Part shown: in pieces, positions 1 through 13,400 of the stretch | Position numbering within the stretch: position 1 is the first letter of the stretch | Layout: each line of letters opens with the position of its first letter | Source: Pezicula radicicola | Lineage: Eukaryota; Ascomycota; Leotiomycetes; Helotiales; Dermateaceae | Reading direction: 5' to 3' | Assembly: GCA_003008705.1 (NCBI GenBank) | Contig: PDUO01000008.1 | Location: forward strand, 868,001-932,000 | DNA length: 64,000 nucleotides | Program-made: the position numbers and the translations under genes | Notes under the pieces: model-generated | Seen by the model: only the letters and a program-made list of their open reading frames with translations | Told to the model about the DNA's origin: nothing | Database searches by the model: none

Positions 1-1106
1 AACACACAAATCGCATTCCCTCTAGGCTACAATTTAATTCTTAAAGGCAAACCCAGCTCATAGACGCGCAGATATCCGTGCTATGCTATGCTCTACTTAG
101 TAGGTAGAAGGCGAATCTCCTTTTCTTATTATCAACTTTAGCAATAAATAGTCAGATATGTATATACATATACTCTACCAATAGTCATATAACCCGTTCT
201 CTCTAAATATATCACTTTCAGTTCTATTTGTTTTGTACAGTACATAATACAACATCTTTTACCTATATACAGACTTCACAGATTGTACGGTTGCAACCTG
301 TAACTACTAAACAGTTAAACAGTAGTTATTCCATAAAAATGTAAGAGCTGGCCGTAAAGTCATCAAAATCTGTAAGTATAGGCAGGTTACACATTCGTGA
401 CGCGATATCTAATAAGTAAGCATATAGATCACTTTATGTTGAATATATTGAATATATAGGAATAGTTATGTGACTGCTACTATAAGTAGGCTCTTCTCAC
501 ACACTTTGTTCCACACAGATTACAACTCCACATTGCCTACATCTTGCTCCCAAATACCCTTTCCATTCAACACTTTACTTGTTAGAATAGAATCAAGTAG
601 TAAGTCACGACTTTCAAAAAAAAATTTAGATGTGGTCCTTACTAAAGCTCAAGTTCGTACAATCTCGGCCGAAAAGACGCTATTGGATGCAGCCGTAACC
701 TTCTTAGCTCTAACTCCCTTTTCTCTAACACGAAATTCATTTGCTATGTAAGCTAGTCCGCAGAATTCTCTAAGTCTTTAGATCCATATCGGGAAACTAA
801 ATGCGCAAGTAATGGTTGGAATAGGCTACCTATTTTCAGTTATGTATTTCTACTTTGCAAACCATAGTTATGGGATGACAACTTGGTGACGACAAGCTTT
901 TTAAGATATTCTGTGGGTGTGAGAGCCAAAGTATTCAAATCTCAGAAAGTAGAGTTATGGCACCAAAAAGATCATCGAAATGAGATAGTATAATGCAGTC
1001 CAGCTTATGAATGGCCAGCGTTTACAAAAAATGATATATACAGACTTGGATGCCACTTTTATACGGAAGATATATACCTCCCTATATTAAAATCGCCATA
1101 TCAAAC
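1..1106. other. Gene-free AT-rich interval at window start
   Basis: No reading frame here has the look of a fungal exon: the open stretches are short, start mainly at non-ATG codons and carry no recognisable motif. The part next to position 1107 would hold the 3' untranslated region of the lipase gene on the minus strand. Nothing else is seen. Confidence 0.5.
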
Positions 1107-2200
1107 CTATCCAGAACATGCCGTAGCACCACCATCCAAAGGATTTCCAATCACAATATTAGAATACCACAAATGCGCGGCATTGATACCAAGCCCCTCA
1201 GGTCCAATACCAATACCCAATTCCGAATTATTACAATCCTATCTCCATAATCAATTATCCATTTATCAATCATTAACCTCAACCTCAACGAGAGAAATAA
1301 AATCCGAAAAGCAGACTTACAGGTGATTCTTGTCCCACACATTCTACAGTATCATCAGCATCCTCAGTCGTAGCATCCTCTTGCCAAAACTCAGTACTAT
1401 GATGCCTATACCCAAAAGCCGTCGGATTAGCCTGAGGAACCCCATCATTGGCATGCGTGACTCTATACATAGTCCCCGTCGGACGAATAGAATCAATGTA
1501 ATCTGCAAAAGCTGGGTTTCCAACACGTGGTTCTCCGAATGTATAAGTTGTGAAATTCATGCCGAGACCGTAGAAGGAAGCTGATGCAAATGCTGCAAGT
1601 CCTGCTCCGAGGGAATGTCCCGTTACTGTTAGCTTGTAGGTTGGGTTCGCTGCCATTTGGGTGTCTAGGGTGGATATCACGGTGGTGGAGATTGAGTTCC
1701 AGAGTTTGAGGTAGGATGCTTGGACCTATGTTGTTGGAGGTTAATCTAAACTCACTCTCTCACCCTCTCTCACGCCCCTGAAAATTTGGACGGACATAAG
1801 TCAATAGAAAGACTTACTTCGCAATCAGAGCAATCAACGCCTACTGTATCAAAAGGTTCTAACGCTTGACTAATATCATCAATTAGTGTCGTAAAGTCCG
1901 ATGTACCTTTATAGGCTATAATGAATTCTTCAGCAGAACTATCTTGAAACAAGGTAGCGTGTGTATCCGTTGTCTCATTGGCAAAGTACTCGACAACAGA
2001 GGCCCCGTATGGAGGTGTTGGACAGCCTGAACTAGCATAGGCGGCTGCAGAAAAATTGGTGTACCGTTGAAACGAGGCATATAAACTGTCAGAGACTATC
2101 CAAAGGTTACATACTGTTTTTGAATATTATAACGACGATGGTGTGTTATACCTATTGCATTTGCAATGCCTATAAGTAGCATAACAATTATCAAGAACAT
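1107..2200 (-). CDS. Secreted class-3 lipase / feruloyl-esterase-like hydrolase
   Basis: Four exons fit: 2200-2152, 2095-1818, 1725-1321 and 1238-1107 (864 nt, 287 residues). The first exon encodes a hydrophobic signal peptide (MFLIIVMLLIGIANA), so the enzyme should be secreted. The nucleophile elbow GHSLG lies in exon 3, followed by the family's GEPRVGNPAF stretch and the Asp region HANDGVPQ. The last exon supplies GLGINAAHLWY, whose His completes the Ser-Asp-His triad. Paired cysteines (CSDC, ECVGQ, DCNN) suggest disulfides. Fungal class-3 lipases and type-A feruloyl esterases share this fold and size, and substrate (triglyceride or feruloylated polysaccharide) cannot be decided from sequence. 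Introns are 56, 92 and 82 nt with GT-AG ends. The acceptor of intron 1 has an in-frame alternative 18 nt upstream. Confidence 0.9.
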
Positions 2201-4081
2201 TTTGGAAGGTAGGGAAGGATCCTCTTGATTTCTCTTTTGGTTATTGTCCAGGAGAAGGCACCTAATAGTAGCCAAATGAAAATTTCTTGCAATAGTAATT
2301 CCGTGCCCTTATATAATGTAAAGAGTAGAGTGACTCCTCATAGCTGTACTGCACTCGGCTAGTTACATATCTCGGCAGTAATAGGCTCACATGCCTTTCT
2401 TCAATAACTTTCCCCGCATCGGTTATTTTAGTGGTAGTTGCTGACGTACTTCTTAAACTTCTCCATCATACCCGCCACGCCAAAATTTCCTGCTTTTTAA
2501 AATTCCCGTGTCTTTGAAGTCTGCCGAGTTCAAATATTCTCCGTGCCTAGGCTCGGCAGTTCCATTGACCAATCATATCTTTGCCGGATACGGCACGTCG
2601 TAATACCCACCGGATCAAAACCATTTATGCCCCTCCGAAAAAATTATACAATTATTTTTCCTTATATAGGGAGTACAGCCTATATTTATAGGGGATTCTC
2701 TAAGGGGTATAGCCTATAACTTTAGGGTATAGAGCCTGTATTTATTAAGTGAGAAATAAGACCCCGGAACTGCATAACCTAGCTACCGATAATAGAGGGT
2801 TTCAATTGATATTTTAAATATATAGACTTAGCTTCCTTAGCGAAAGAAGCATACCATACAGGGAGCATAGGTTAAAAGAAAAAAGATATCCGAATAATAT
2901 CGGACTTAAAATCGACGAAGAGTACGTCCTTAAGTAGGCTAATTAGAAAGTCTGGCTGCCTCGCTAAGCTACATATTATTTTTCTACTTGATCTGCCCTA
3001 GGGTATAAGTTTATATTATGGGGTACATTAAGGCCCGGCTCCTCCACATTGTGTGTGGCTTGCCTATACAGTATACAAGAAGAAGTGGAACAATACATAA
3101 ATTATGAAAGTTGTGCATCCATTAAGCCTAATCAGGGAAGATGCGGGCCTCTCTACATATCAAAAATATCACCTGAAACCCTCTAATAACTTTACTAATA
3201 TTAATATATCTTAATAGTATAATATTTTATTTATCTTTAGAGTGATATAAATACTCCTTAAATTAATCGCATTTAATCTATACTAAGTAGAAGTATTTTA
3301 AAGAGGGTTTTTTTTCCTATTAGTAGGGCTTAAATGGTTTTGATCCAGTGGGTGTTATTGACGTGCCGTAACCGGACCCTGCTCCTACTTGTGTACGTCT
3401 CACTTGCGCCCCATTTTATAATTGTATTTCTGTTATGTGTTCTTAGTGGAATGATCTGATGTCATTTTCAAGTCTGATTTTATAGGAATATTAGTAGCAG
3501 AAACTGTGGTAAGTAGAATGGCTTTTTGATCTCAAGTAATCTGATACTATGTACTCGATACACTTTGTGCTCCCGGTCCTATCCTTATTATTTACAGCTT
3601 CTAACAGCACGGCCTGTCTAACCTTTGAGTCATTGGTATCATAACAGCTTTTGTCTCCGGATCATTAGTGTTAACATTGCCGGCTATATCTTGAATCGAT
3701 TGAGAGCAATGTAAGTGCTATTGCTAGTAGCCTGAGTGTGGAGTATTTGCAGGTCGCATTGTTTAAAGTGTGATTTAGCTACAGATCCTAGCCTACAGAA
3801 GTAAAGTTGACCGCTTAAGATTAGGACGACACCATGAAGTGTGTGGCGTATATTGACATTTGAGGGCTAGACCAGAGGCTCTTGTCGACTGTCGCGAAAA
3901 GCACAATGCTGCTGTGCCTAGAAATGAAGAAACAAGAATAGTTGGTCACTGTTACATTTAGTAGCGCGGTAGTAAAGTTTAAGGGGTTATGGCCAAACAA
4001 CGCAGCAATTCAATAATTTATACCAACATGCCGGACTTCCGGCCAGAATTCACCCTAGACTTTCACCATTCTACTTCGTAC
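2201..4081. other. Intergenic interval holding an inverted-repeat element
   Basis: This is the upstream region of the lipase gene and the downstream region of the ABHD12-like gene. Its main content is the 792-bp terminal-inverted-repeat element at 2584-3375, annotated separately. The flanks (2201-2583 and 3376-4081) hold no gene that I can support. Confidence 0.5.
2584..3375. mobile_element. MITE-like element with about 50-bp terminal inverted repeats
   Basis: The left end (2584-2633, beginning CCGGATACGGCACGTC) and the reverse complement of the right end (3375 back to about 3327, beginning CCGGTTACGGCACGTC) match at most positions through the shared core GGATCAAAACCATTTA. The interior is AT-rich, carries no long reading frame and repeats short motifs such as TATAGCCTATA. 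The structure fits a non-autonomous DNA transposon. No clear target-site duplication is visible at the inferred ends, so the true termini may differ by a few bases. C-to-T differences between the arms would fit RIP mutation. Confidence 0.7.
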
Positions 4082-5247
4082 TCAACATCTAAAAGAAGGA
4101 TCCGTAACTTCGAAGATACGCATAACCGCCATGGCAATAACCAGGATACCTATAACGACGTCGTGCAGGCTGGTTTTCAGTATCTCCTCACGAACGACAC
4201 CGTTTTCCGTCCGCCATTCCGTGACCGTTCCGGCAGCACCAAGATCCTTCTTCGACTTCGATTTCTTTTCCTCAAGTTCATCGTAGCTGATCCTTGCAAG
4301 AAATGTAGTGTTGACGGAGTGCCAAAAGACAACATTAGTATGATGCCATAGGATGTCATGGTCATTTTCAGCATGTATCAAGGTCAGGCGGTACTTCTTG
4401 CCAGTGGCCTTGTTAGCATGTACGTATTCTCCAATACGGTCCTTGCTCAGCCATCTATCCTGTATAAAACTCCAGAGATAATCGAACAACAGTGGGAACT
4501 TTGCAAGCGGTGACAAGACAGGAATATAGCCTGCTAAACGATAAGTCGATACAAGTGTTGCTACGTCGACAAATGGTGCAACCAGAATAGTGCCAGCGAA
4601 CACCATGGGGGAGATAGCAGCGCAAAATGCTTCGAAATAGCAATGCTTACCGCAGTACCTAGAGATTGACCGAAGATCAGGATCCGAGATGGGGGAATGG
4701 CAGCGACATTTAATACCCAATCGACAACTGCTATGGCATCAAGCAGAAACCCCCTCTCAGACGGCGTACCGCTGCTACTCCCAAAACCTCGATATTCGAA
4801 TGTCAAAACATAAATCTTTCTAGGCTGCCCTGCTGACAGTGCACGATAATTTGGAACTCTATGGCCTGAACAGACAGTCCCTGCAGCTCCGTGCATGTGG
4901 ATGATTAAACGAGCATCAGGATCACAACGTAACAGCTGGAATCCGAGTGAGGATGCAATGTGAGACGAAGCCTGTGGCTCGGCGACAAGAGCGAGTTCGT
5001 GCCTACGATACGGCTCCACGGGGAGAATATGCCAAGCGTACAAGCGTTCGCCATCGGAGGATTTGATTGAAAATGGTGCGACATGATTACACAAAAAGCC
5101 AGAGGTTTCGGGGATGTCGAGGGTTTTAAACCAGGTCAACTGGATTTTGTGAAGGTAAACATGCGCTTGGAAGGTCGGCAATGTAAGCAGTCCCAGCAGA
5201 ATTGCGTAGGTACAGACCGGCCAAGGCCGCTCCTGATGCAGAGACAT
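4082..5247 (-). CDS. ABHD12-like alpha/beta hydrolase with one-base frameshift
   Basis: The reading frame from ATG at 5247 encodes an N-terminal hydrophobic segment (PVCTYAILLGLLTLPTFQ), the family motif YAWHILP, the HMHGAAGT oxyanion region, FEYRGFG, and the nucleophile elbow FGQSLGTA. Near 4607-4611, a run of five C residues on the coding strand, the homology moves to another frame and continues with FAGTILVAPF, a Thr-Tyr region, the Asp-containing IHAENDHD and a C-terminal LHD matching the triad His, ending at 4082. One extra base in the C run would restore a 388-residue frame of normal family length. No intron can explain the shift: the GTAAGC at the end of the elbow has no usable acceptor. 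Fungal relatives are membrane-associated lipid or lysophospholipid hydrolases. Either this copy is recently inactivated or the shift is a homopolymer sequencing error. Confidence 0.8.
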
Positions 5248-8200
5248 TTTTGAAAAATAGCTTGGCTGTCTCGCCAGATGTCATCGATGGGAGGTGTTGC
5301 TGAGGTCGTGTTCTCGAATGAAACGCTTCGATAAGTTAGAGGATGGCGCGATCACGTGATAATATCACGTAATTTGTCTTAAAGATACTTACTAGCTAAG
5401 GTACTATGTGCTAGTAAATCAGTAGTAATTTCCCTCCCTCAAAAAATTACTAATAGAATATTCATAGCATGTCAAAGAAGTAAAAGTTTTAGAATATAGA
5501 AGTCTACCCACTTAATTCTAAACGTCCCGTGACATCACTTTCTCTTGCAAAACACGTCCTCTTTTTCATCTAACTGAATATATTAAACTCTTAATAAGCT
5601 TGCATATACTACTGACTACTATAAATATACCTAGAAAGGAATTTAGTTCTTGCATTTACTTTCTTCTCTTCTAACTTCTATAGATGTTGTTGCACAGTGA
5701 AGTGTGTAGCAGTCATGTGACTGAGCATTCACTTGGTACTTAATAACTATTCGGAGTTCTATCACGTAGGCTCGCATGGGCCGATGCTCTGACTACTTCG
5801 CTCTTCACAGAACACAGAATAGAGCCCCAAATTCCCACATCCGCCACTTCAATTGTTGCTTCCTACAACCATTCAACAAGTTCTGTACCCTATGTCCTAA
5901 TGTATTGTTTTAGACTCTTACTTCTAGCATGTACTTGATGATCGATTCTTATTAAATACAAGGAGCATTTATATCTTAGTAGTTTAGGTAAGCTTCTGTC
6001 AAGTAACTATAGCGGCATCACAAAAACGTCGAAAGCGGTAGTGCTTCAAAAAGCGACTTACCCACCTTACCCGTCAACCAGAAACAGGACCGGAGATGTT
6101 TCAACGAATCCCATTCCGCCATTGTGTGACAACAATATCATCCAATAAATGAGTTATTTAAGTAGATCAGTGTGGCGTCGGAGCTTTCCTAGAACTAGTA
6201 TATAACCCCACGATTACAATGGATAATAAGCTTTAGAGATCTACGCTCTAAATGCAGGACAAGGTGACAGCCACAGTTTAGTGGCAACATCTTAACCCGT
6301 GGTTTGTCCCTTTCGGTGGCCGAACGCCTTGGCGTGGTGTTGAGGTCGTCAGGGGAAGCTTTAGTATAACCGAGTCATGATCAATTATGGCGAACAGATG
6401 GGTAGCTACTCCTCTCTAAGAAGTTCTAATTACTAATTTGAGTCTGTCAGTACAGAGTAATACAAAGCTTCTTTAAATTAACATGTCTGCAAAGTGAATA
6501 TCATTTGTAGCCTTTATTGATTGTCCGCGGAAAGGTCATCTTTCTGATTGCTGAACAGCTTTGCGCGAGATCAATGTTTCCCGCGCCGCGCTTTTGCCGA
6601 ATCCTAGGAGGTCAGTGAGTTAAGAGTGAGCAAGGGCGATAGAAATCGCACGGCATCATGAGTTCTTATCTTTTCCCTAGGGGTGTACTTGATGACTTTG
6701 ACGATCGGAGATCTCTCCGACCCAGTTTCTTGGGACATGCGGAAATACCACCATGCTTTGATCTAAGATGAACGCTAAAAACAGTATAAATGCAGCCCTA
6801 CCAGCTATAAGAATAGTGGGACATGGTCCACGGGCGCGCAACGCAGGTTCAGCCGATCTGAAAGCAAGCTGATCTCACGAGCGATTTCCGCCATGCCTAT
6901 CGGGAATAAGGCCCCAAAAACATGGAACGGGGGACTTGAATTGAACTGGTCGATCAGACTTGGTTCTATGCGCGCCATAAAGTAAGCTTCGTTCTCCTAG
7001 TAATCCATCTCTCTTCTCCCATCCTTCGTTTCAACATGAAGTCTATGCGAATACATGTCAAATAGTAGTATCCCCCCAAGTATTTGGTGTGCGATACAGC
7101 AAGATACTAAGCTAATATTCTGCTTTTCTTGTCTTCTCAAGAGCCCCTTGGCTTGAACCTTCTACCCGTACAGTGCTCTGCCACAGCGAAAGCCCAATTT
7201 CATAGATGATGCTAGATACACCAACTACTCAGGTTTATGTCCTTACTGTACTTATTGCGACGGGGCCAGCATGGAGCTTCGGTAGGGCGTGGGCGTAGAG
7301 AGTGATTCGTGACTGCTACCAAAAGTGGGTCAGCGCTGAAGAATTCGTTACTGTCTTACAGGTACAGTACTGGCTTTCCCCTTCAAGACTAATCATCTGG
7401 CAGGATGTGAGGGCTTAAGCCTAGAGGGGTTTGCGCTTTCTGAGCGTGTCGTCAACCAAGAGCGACTGGAGTGCCGGGGCAAGCAACCTGGAAGCCTGGT
7501 AGCTACTCCATCAGCGACGACCGCAGATCGCTAGAGGCTTTCTCCTGTTTTTTTTTGCGCCACGGGGGATGTATTTGGTCTTCACTGATATATATTCCCT
7601 CGAGAATCACCACATCATGGTGCTGGGCCGGTTGTATAGCTACTTTTCAACCGCTCTTACTGATTAAGAGGTGCTCTGTACCAATTTATAGGCCTATATC
7701 GCAAAGTAATTCAAGAATATACTCGTCCTTAGACATGGGAAGGGACTGAGTAGTTCTAGGCTGTTTTCAGGTGATTTTGTTTGGAGAATGGGTCCAGCGG
7801 TAGGGCGAGGGTCAGACGGGGAGCTTTGCTATAGCTCCACGTCCAAAAATCAATCGTGATTATCGCATGAAAAATTCTTCAAGAACATATTTAATGTCTT
7901 AATCGGTTCCCCACTGTGTTTTTACGCCTATACGGCATTATTATCTACTCTTCTTCCAAAATGCTCGCTTACAGAAGTGTTATTTAGGGGTAGTATACAC
8001 TAGAAATTACTCGTTCAAGATAGGATTCTGAATGCAACAGAAGAAAAGGACAAGATCCAAGGGTTATCTCCCTGAAGGGAAGAATGAATGTTATTCCTTG
8101 TTTAAGAACCTCAATGAAGGTATAGTGAACCCGCTGGCTTACTTTTTCGTACGATCTTCTGGATAGAAACCATTGTTAAAAGGATCTCACAGCAATCTAG

Positions 8201-10418
8201 AATATTGTGGACAGAAAATTTGATACTTTATTTCTTTTCTCTTATGTAAGCGACCAACCTAGTAAAGACAACAGCTAGGCCAGACATCGTCACAATGCTC
8301 AAATATTTTTATAAAAAATTTCAATTGATCATGAATTCCAGCTACCAAACATCCAGAGACTTCTCGCTTAATTGCTTAGCCCCCTTTTCCCCTTTCCTCC
8401 CCCTTTAAACCCACCAAAGTTAAGCGACTGAAACGCTCCTATAAAACCTCTAATATTACACCTCTTGGCGTAAAAAACCTAGCCACGACAATCCTAGTGA
8501 ATATGACCCTTCCACTAAGTCTTCTAGAAACACATCCCACGTCTCAAAGCCACACCCCCCAAGTAAAAACAAGGTGACGAATAGACCCCCTACATCATAC
8601 GATCTCACCTATCTACAAAACCCTAAAGGTCCCAAGAGCGGGTTGACTTTCCCTGTATTAACAGAAAGCGCGAAAAGATGCTTTACAGTAATGCACAAGC
8701 GGCAGCCGCCATTGCCGTAGCCTTCAGATCCCTTGAAACTCAACATCGTACGATATCTACATATTCCTTAGAATCATCCTTACAACCAAGAAACCCTGGA
8801 TGATGCTCCCCCAGGTTTACACTACTCTAAGTGGCTTGTGGCGTCCTAGGCGTCCCGCTCAAAGATGCATGAGCACGTTTTCGAAGAGAAGAAAGAAGTG
8901 TGCTACTGCACTGTAAAAACTCAGAGTGATACGAGATTTAGCTTCTACTAGATTTAACCTTCTGAAGATCCCACTTTTCAGATGTCAAATTGCACTTTAG
9001 AACGCCTTAGAAGCGATGAGCGAAGCTAGAACACGAGGAGGACAGGGAAGCTTCTTTACTTGGTACGCGTGGGAAATACACTAACTTGCAGAGTCTTACG
9101 ACTATTACGAATTTCATTTGTTATTCAGTACATCATTGGGCATTTCGTGCATTCACCGCTTGACCTTAACACGCAAGAGAAGCGTTATTCTAAAAGCCTA
9201 AGACTTACGGTAACCATACCTTTCACTTACCGCCTCCCCCAAGCATGAAAAGAGTTGTCAACCCTGAACCCAACAATGCAGCTAAGTAATAGTATGCCAT
9301 GTGTATGCCATCCCCCTCTAGGAAGTTATTTCAACAACCAACCCTACCATGCCACGCCTGCCACGAGCCAAAATCCCTACCTAGCCACGAGAAAAACACA
9401 TGCTCAGAAATTCTCCTGATCGTATCCTAACCAGTAAATCATGCTATAATTGGTTCTCCCCAAGTTAATCCCCATGTCAAAGACGGCACATCCCACCCCA
9501 TCCTAGCTACAACAGTAGTGCAAAAAGGTCCCAAAACTCAAAATCGTACAATACACAGTACTGTTGGAAATCTGGGGGAACTATAGCACACAATTGTTAT
9601 AGGTACCATTTGTGCGAAGACGCCCAGAAAGTTAAAGCCATTGAATCGTACGATTATGCTCGTCGCCTGATACGACTTTCTTTAAACGTCCATTTACAGT
9701 ACTCTGCTGTACTCTTAATATAACGCGGACAAAGAGAATAGAGACAGCGATCTATCTTTTAATCGAGATCTAAATCCCCTTGTGTCAAAGCACTACTGGC
9801 TCTTGAGATCGCAGACGTCGAGAAATCTGGGAAGAAACCCAACCTGTAAATTCCATTGGGCCATCTCTTGAGTCAACCAACAACGACCGGAGCTAAGAAT
9901 TGAAGGACAATATGCGTCAAGCGAGCTACTGTACCTACGCGACGTCAACGCTGATTATGATAGAGTGACGGGGAGCTCCTTGAACCAGATAACCATCCAT
10001 GGGAGCCTAACATCGCAAGGAGGATGAATCGCAAGGAAAACAATCACAAGACTCGCAACCCGACGTCGAATCTTCTCCATCCCGCACCTAAATTTCGAAT
10101 TTTCTAGGTTCCAAGACACTACCGGCTTGTGGATTGCAGACGCTAACACTTAATCACTACACCTGGATCGAAATGAAGTGCCTTACGCCAAGCATGGAAT
10201 TGGGCTCGTAGTGTAGATGCAATGACGCATGCAGAATTTTCAAGACACAGGAAGTCTTTGGAACAGGAACCTGGACATACTTCGAATCAAGACACCATAG
10301 AATAAGATCTCATATAGTAAATACCGAATTTCTAAGATACCGACATGATACCGAACGTAATTTTCAAGAAAGGCCGAATTTGAAGACACAGAACACCAGG
10401 GGTATTATCAACAAGAAA
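5248..10418. other. Five-kilobase gene desert
   Basis: I find no exon chain, tRNA or rRNA here. Open frames are under 95 codons, lack family motifs and often start at non-ATG codons. Parts are AT-rich (5380-5680, 7900-8400). The palindrome ATCGTACGAT occurs near 8746 and again near 9644, each after a similar 'aaactcaa' context, which suggests a dispersed short repeat. The left part is the promoter side of the ABHD12-like gene; the right edge is the 3' side of the SNF2 gene. Confidence 0.5.
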
Positions 10419-13400
10419 TCAAAGTTCGTCATCATCGTCCTCGGTATCTTCCTGATCCAATACATCCAATGCATTATTCTCCTCACCGACCTTCCATTCT
10501 CCACCCCAATGAACGCTCTCTGCAACTTGCTCCTCTTCCCCATGGCGTGATTCCAACTCAGCAAGCTTGTCCTTTCTCTCCAAATAGAATCTTTCCAAAC
10601 AGTCCGTCCGCTGTTTCTGTGTCCACCCCTCAACAACAAGCGCAAACTCAGTGGCATTCTCAAACCCAAAAGTTTTGGCCATTGTACAGAACTGTCGCAT
10701 CATAACGTCCTCCGGGGGTTGGTACTGATATTGTATCCCTGAGGTATCATGTTGGCTTTGGCTCTCTGCAAACAAGCGCTCATCGCCAAGACCAATATCG
10801 TTACCAGCTTCTTCTGCACGTCGACTGAGTTGTGCTTCGACCCTGGAGGAGCCGACTACTTCCGAGTTTTCGTGCGAGTATTGAACACCAGCTGATGCAA
10901 GGATGGCTTGGATAGGATCACTCTTCTTGCTGTTGCCATTGCTGTATCGCGTTTTGGGTCTTTTTTTCTTGTCATCAACGTCGCCGAGAAGTGCAGCAAG
11001 CTGGGACATAGCACCATTACCATCGTCATCATCGACATGTAATGGGTTGTCTTCGTCGTCTAGCATGGAGTCCATGTCGATGTCAGTCATTCGAATTCCA
11101 GCCTTAGCTTCTGCTATGTTGGTTTTGTTGATGATCTCTTGGAGGAGAATATCGTCCTGATGATAGGTGAGAAGATTTTGAAGCCCGAAAATCTCACCTT
11201 TCTGGGCTGCATTATTCTGTACACCTTTGAAATACCGTCGCTCCAGTGAAGCATTGTAACCTATGTTAGCTTGTTGTTGCTTGTAAATCTGGCGTGCATA
11301 GACAGTCTCCTCGACAGTTCCTGCTGAGATCAGTCGGAAGCATTCAACATCTCGTAATTGACCGATACGATAAGCACGGTCTTGAGCTTGCAAGTCGTAG
11401 CTCGGATTCCAGTTTGGATCCATGATCACGACTTTATTTGCACTGGTGATATTTAAACCAACACCTGGTCAAGTTAAGACAAAGTTGAGGCTTAGAGCGC
11501 GGTTGAACTTACCACCAGCTTTCGTAGAGATTAGAAATACAAATTGCTTGGGGTCGGAATTGAAGTCGTCCACGACCCTTTGTCTTTCTTCATAGCCCAA
11601 TTCGCCAGACAAGAAGCTGACATTGTAAATCGTATTACGAAACATAATTTCGAGCATCTTCAATAGCCTGACGCTGTGTGAAAATATAAGGACCTTGTCA
11701 CCATTCCCATGCCAGAAAGCAAGAAGCTTTTTTAGGATAGCCCACTAGAATATATTAGTCGGGTTGTATTAAGCGAGTAAGGAATAATGTGCTTTGTACC
11801 GACCTTCCCACAAAACTTAGGATTTCCGAGATTGAGCAACGAGTCTCTGTTTTCATAGAGCTTTTGCCACTGATCTGGCATCATTTCCTTGAGAGTTTCC
11901 AAGTCTCGTAATTGCTTATCTTGAGAATCATTGGAGTTCGGTAGCATGAGTGCTAGATGGTTTGATAATTTCTGCAGGGTTGCTATAGCTGGGAATACTA
12001 AGGCTTGCCATTTTATATCGGTGCCTGGCAGTCTCGCATAGCAGCAAGTACCTCTCTTCTTCCCCGAACGGCACTCACAAGGCTCCGCAGATAGTTTGAC
12101 CATCTCAATATACTCGCTATCTGTGTAACGAATGTATGCCTCGCGTTGGATGTCAGTGAGAGGGCAGAAGACAACTCTGTCTGTTTTCTTAGGTAGCTGA
12201 TGCGCGATGAGTGTTTTCATTCGACGAAGAAAGAACTGTGGAAGCAGATTCTTGACAAGCTTTTCTGCTGTTTCTCTCGCTCTTTTTAACTGATAATTTG
12301 TTGCATCGTGGCTATAGTTGACGTCAGAACATTCCACATATTGCAGATAGAGGATTACTTACGATTGTCCAACTCTGAGCGGTTCACAAATGCTGGATTT
12401 CCATGTGGACGGCGGTCCAAAGCGACCCGGGTTTGTCCAATTGAGTAACGTCCACATCTCCTCGTACTTATTCTGTATTGCTGTACCAGTAAGGCCAATT
12501 CTGCACAGCGAATTGATCTCATTCATAGCCTGTGTTGTTTGTGATTCCTTCTCCTTGAGAATGTGGCATTCATCTGCCACAACACAATCCCACGGGATCA
12601 AGTTGATGTTACCTTTATTGATTTTGTATGTTGAGTAGGTTGTTACCATTATTTCCAGCCGGCCGGACATTGCAGACTGAAGGACAGCTTCCTTTTGTGC
12701 GCCGTGGTAAGACTCTACATGCCACCATCCCCAACGTCCAAGTTCGGCCTTCCAGTTTTCGATCAATGAGCCCGGACAGATGACAAGCACTCGGGGATAC
12801 CATCGATTGGCGCCTGCTCTTCTCATTTTCCTCATACGTTTCCAGTCTCTGACATCTCCTGTCTTCCCGAAAACTGCTGTCAAGAACGCAGCCACTTGAA
12901 CAGTTTTCCCCAAGCCCATATCATCTCCAAGGATACCTCCTCTCTGATACACAAACATCTCGTGCATAAATTCTACTCCCTTGACCTGATAGTCTCGCAG
13001 ATATTGAGCTATAGAAGCCGGGATCACACCGGCAGAGAGTGGCAATACAATGTCCTCATATGGCCGCGAAGGCTTGATGGAATCTGGAAACGCAGGTCGT
13101 TCTTCGACACGTGCAAGTCGCTCATTGTCTGAGAAATAGATGTCATCATATTTTGGCGGGAGTCGAAGACCTTCTTCGTTCAATTCCTTGTATCTGTCCT
13201 CGAAGTCCTTCTTTCGTGATTGTAGATAGTCCGGCAGAGAATCTTCGAGCATGCTATAATCATCGTTTTCATCTAGTCCTTGTTCTCCCCAAATCTTCTG
13301 GGTTCTTTGTGTCGAGGCATCTCCGTTCTCTTTGGCCTGCTTCTTGCTAGCCGCAGTACCCTTGTTCTTGGCATTTAGTTTCTTCTTCACAGCTGCGGTC

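Noticed and set aside
3989..4351. Plus-strand 120-codon frame
   Set aside because: It is antisense to the C-terminal part of the ABHD12-like gene, which has clear family motifs.
7471..7749. Plus-strand 92-codon frame in the gene desert
   Set aside because: Starts at a non-ATG codon and has no motif or exon partner.
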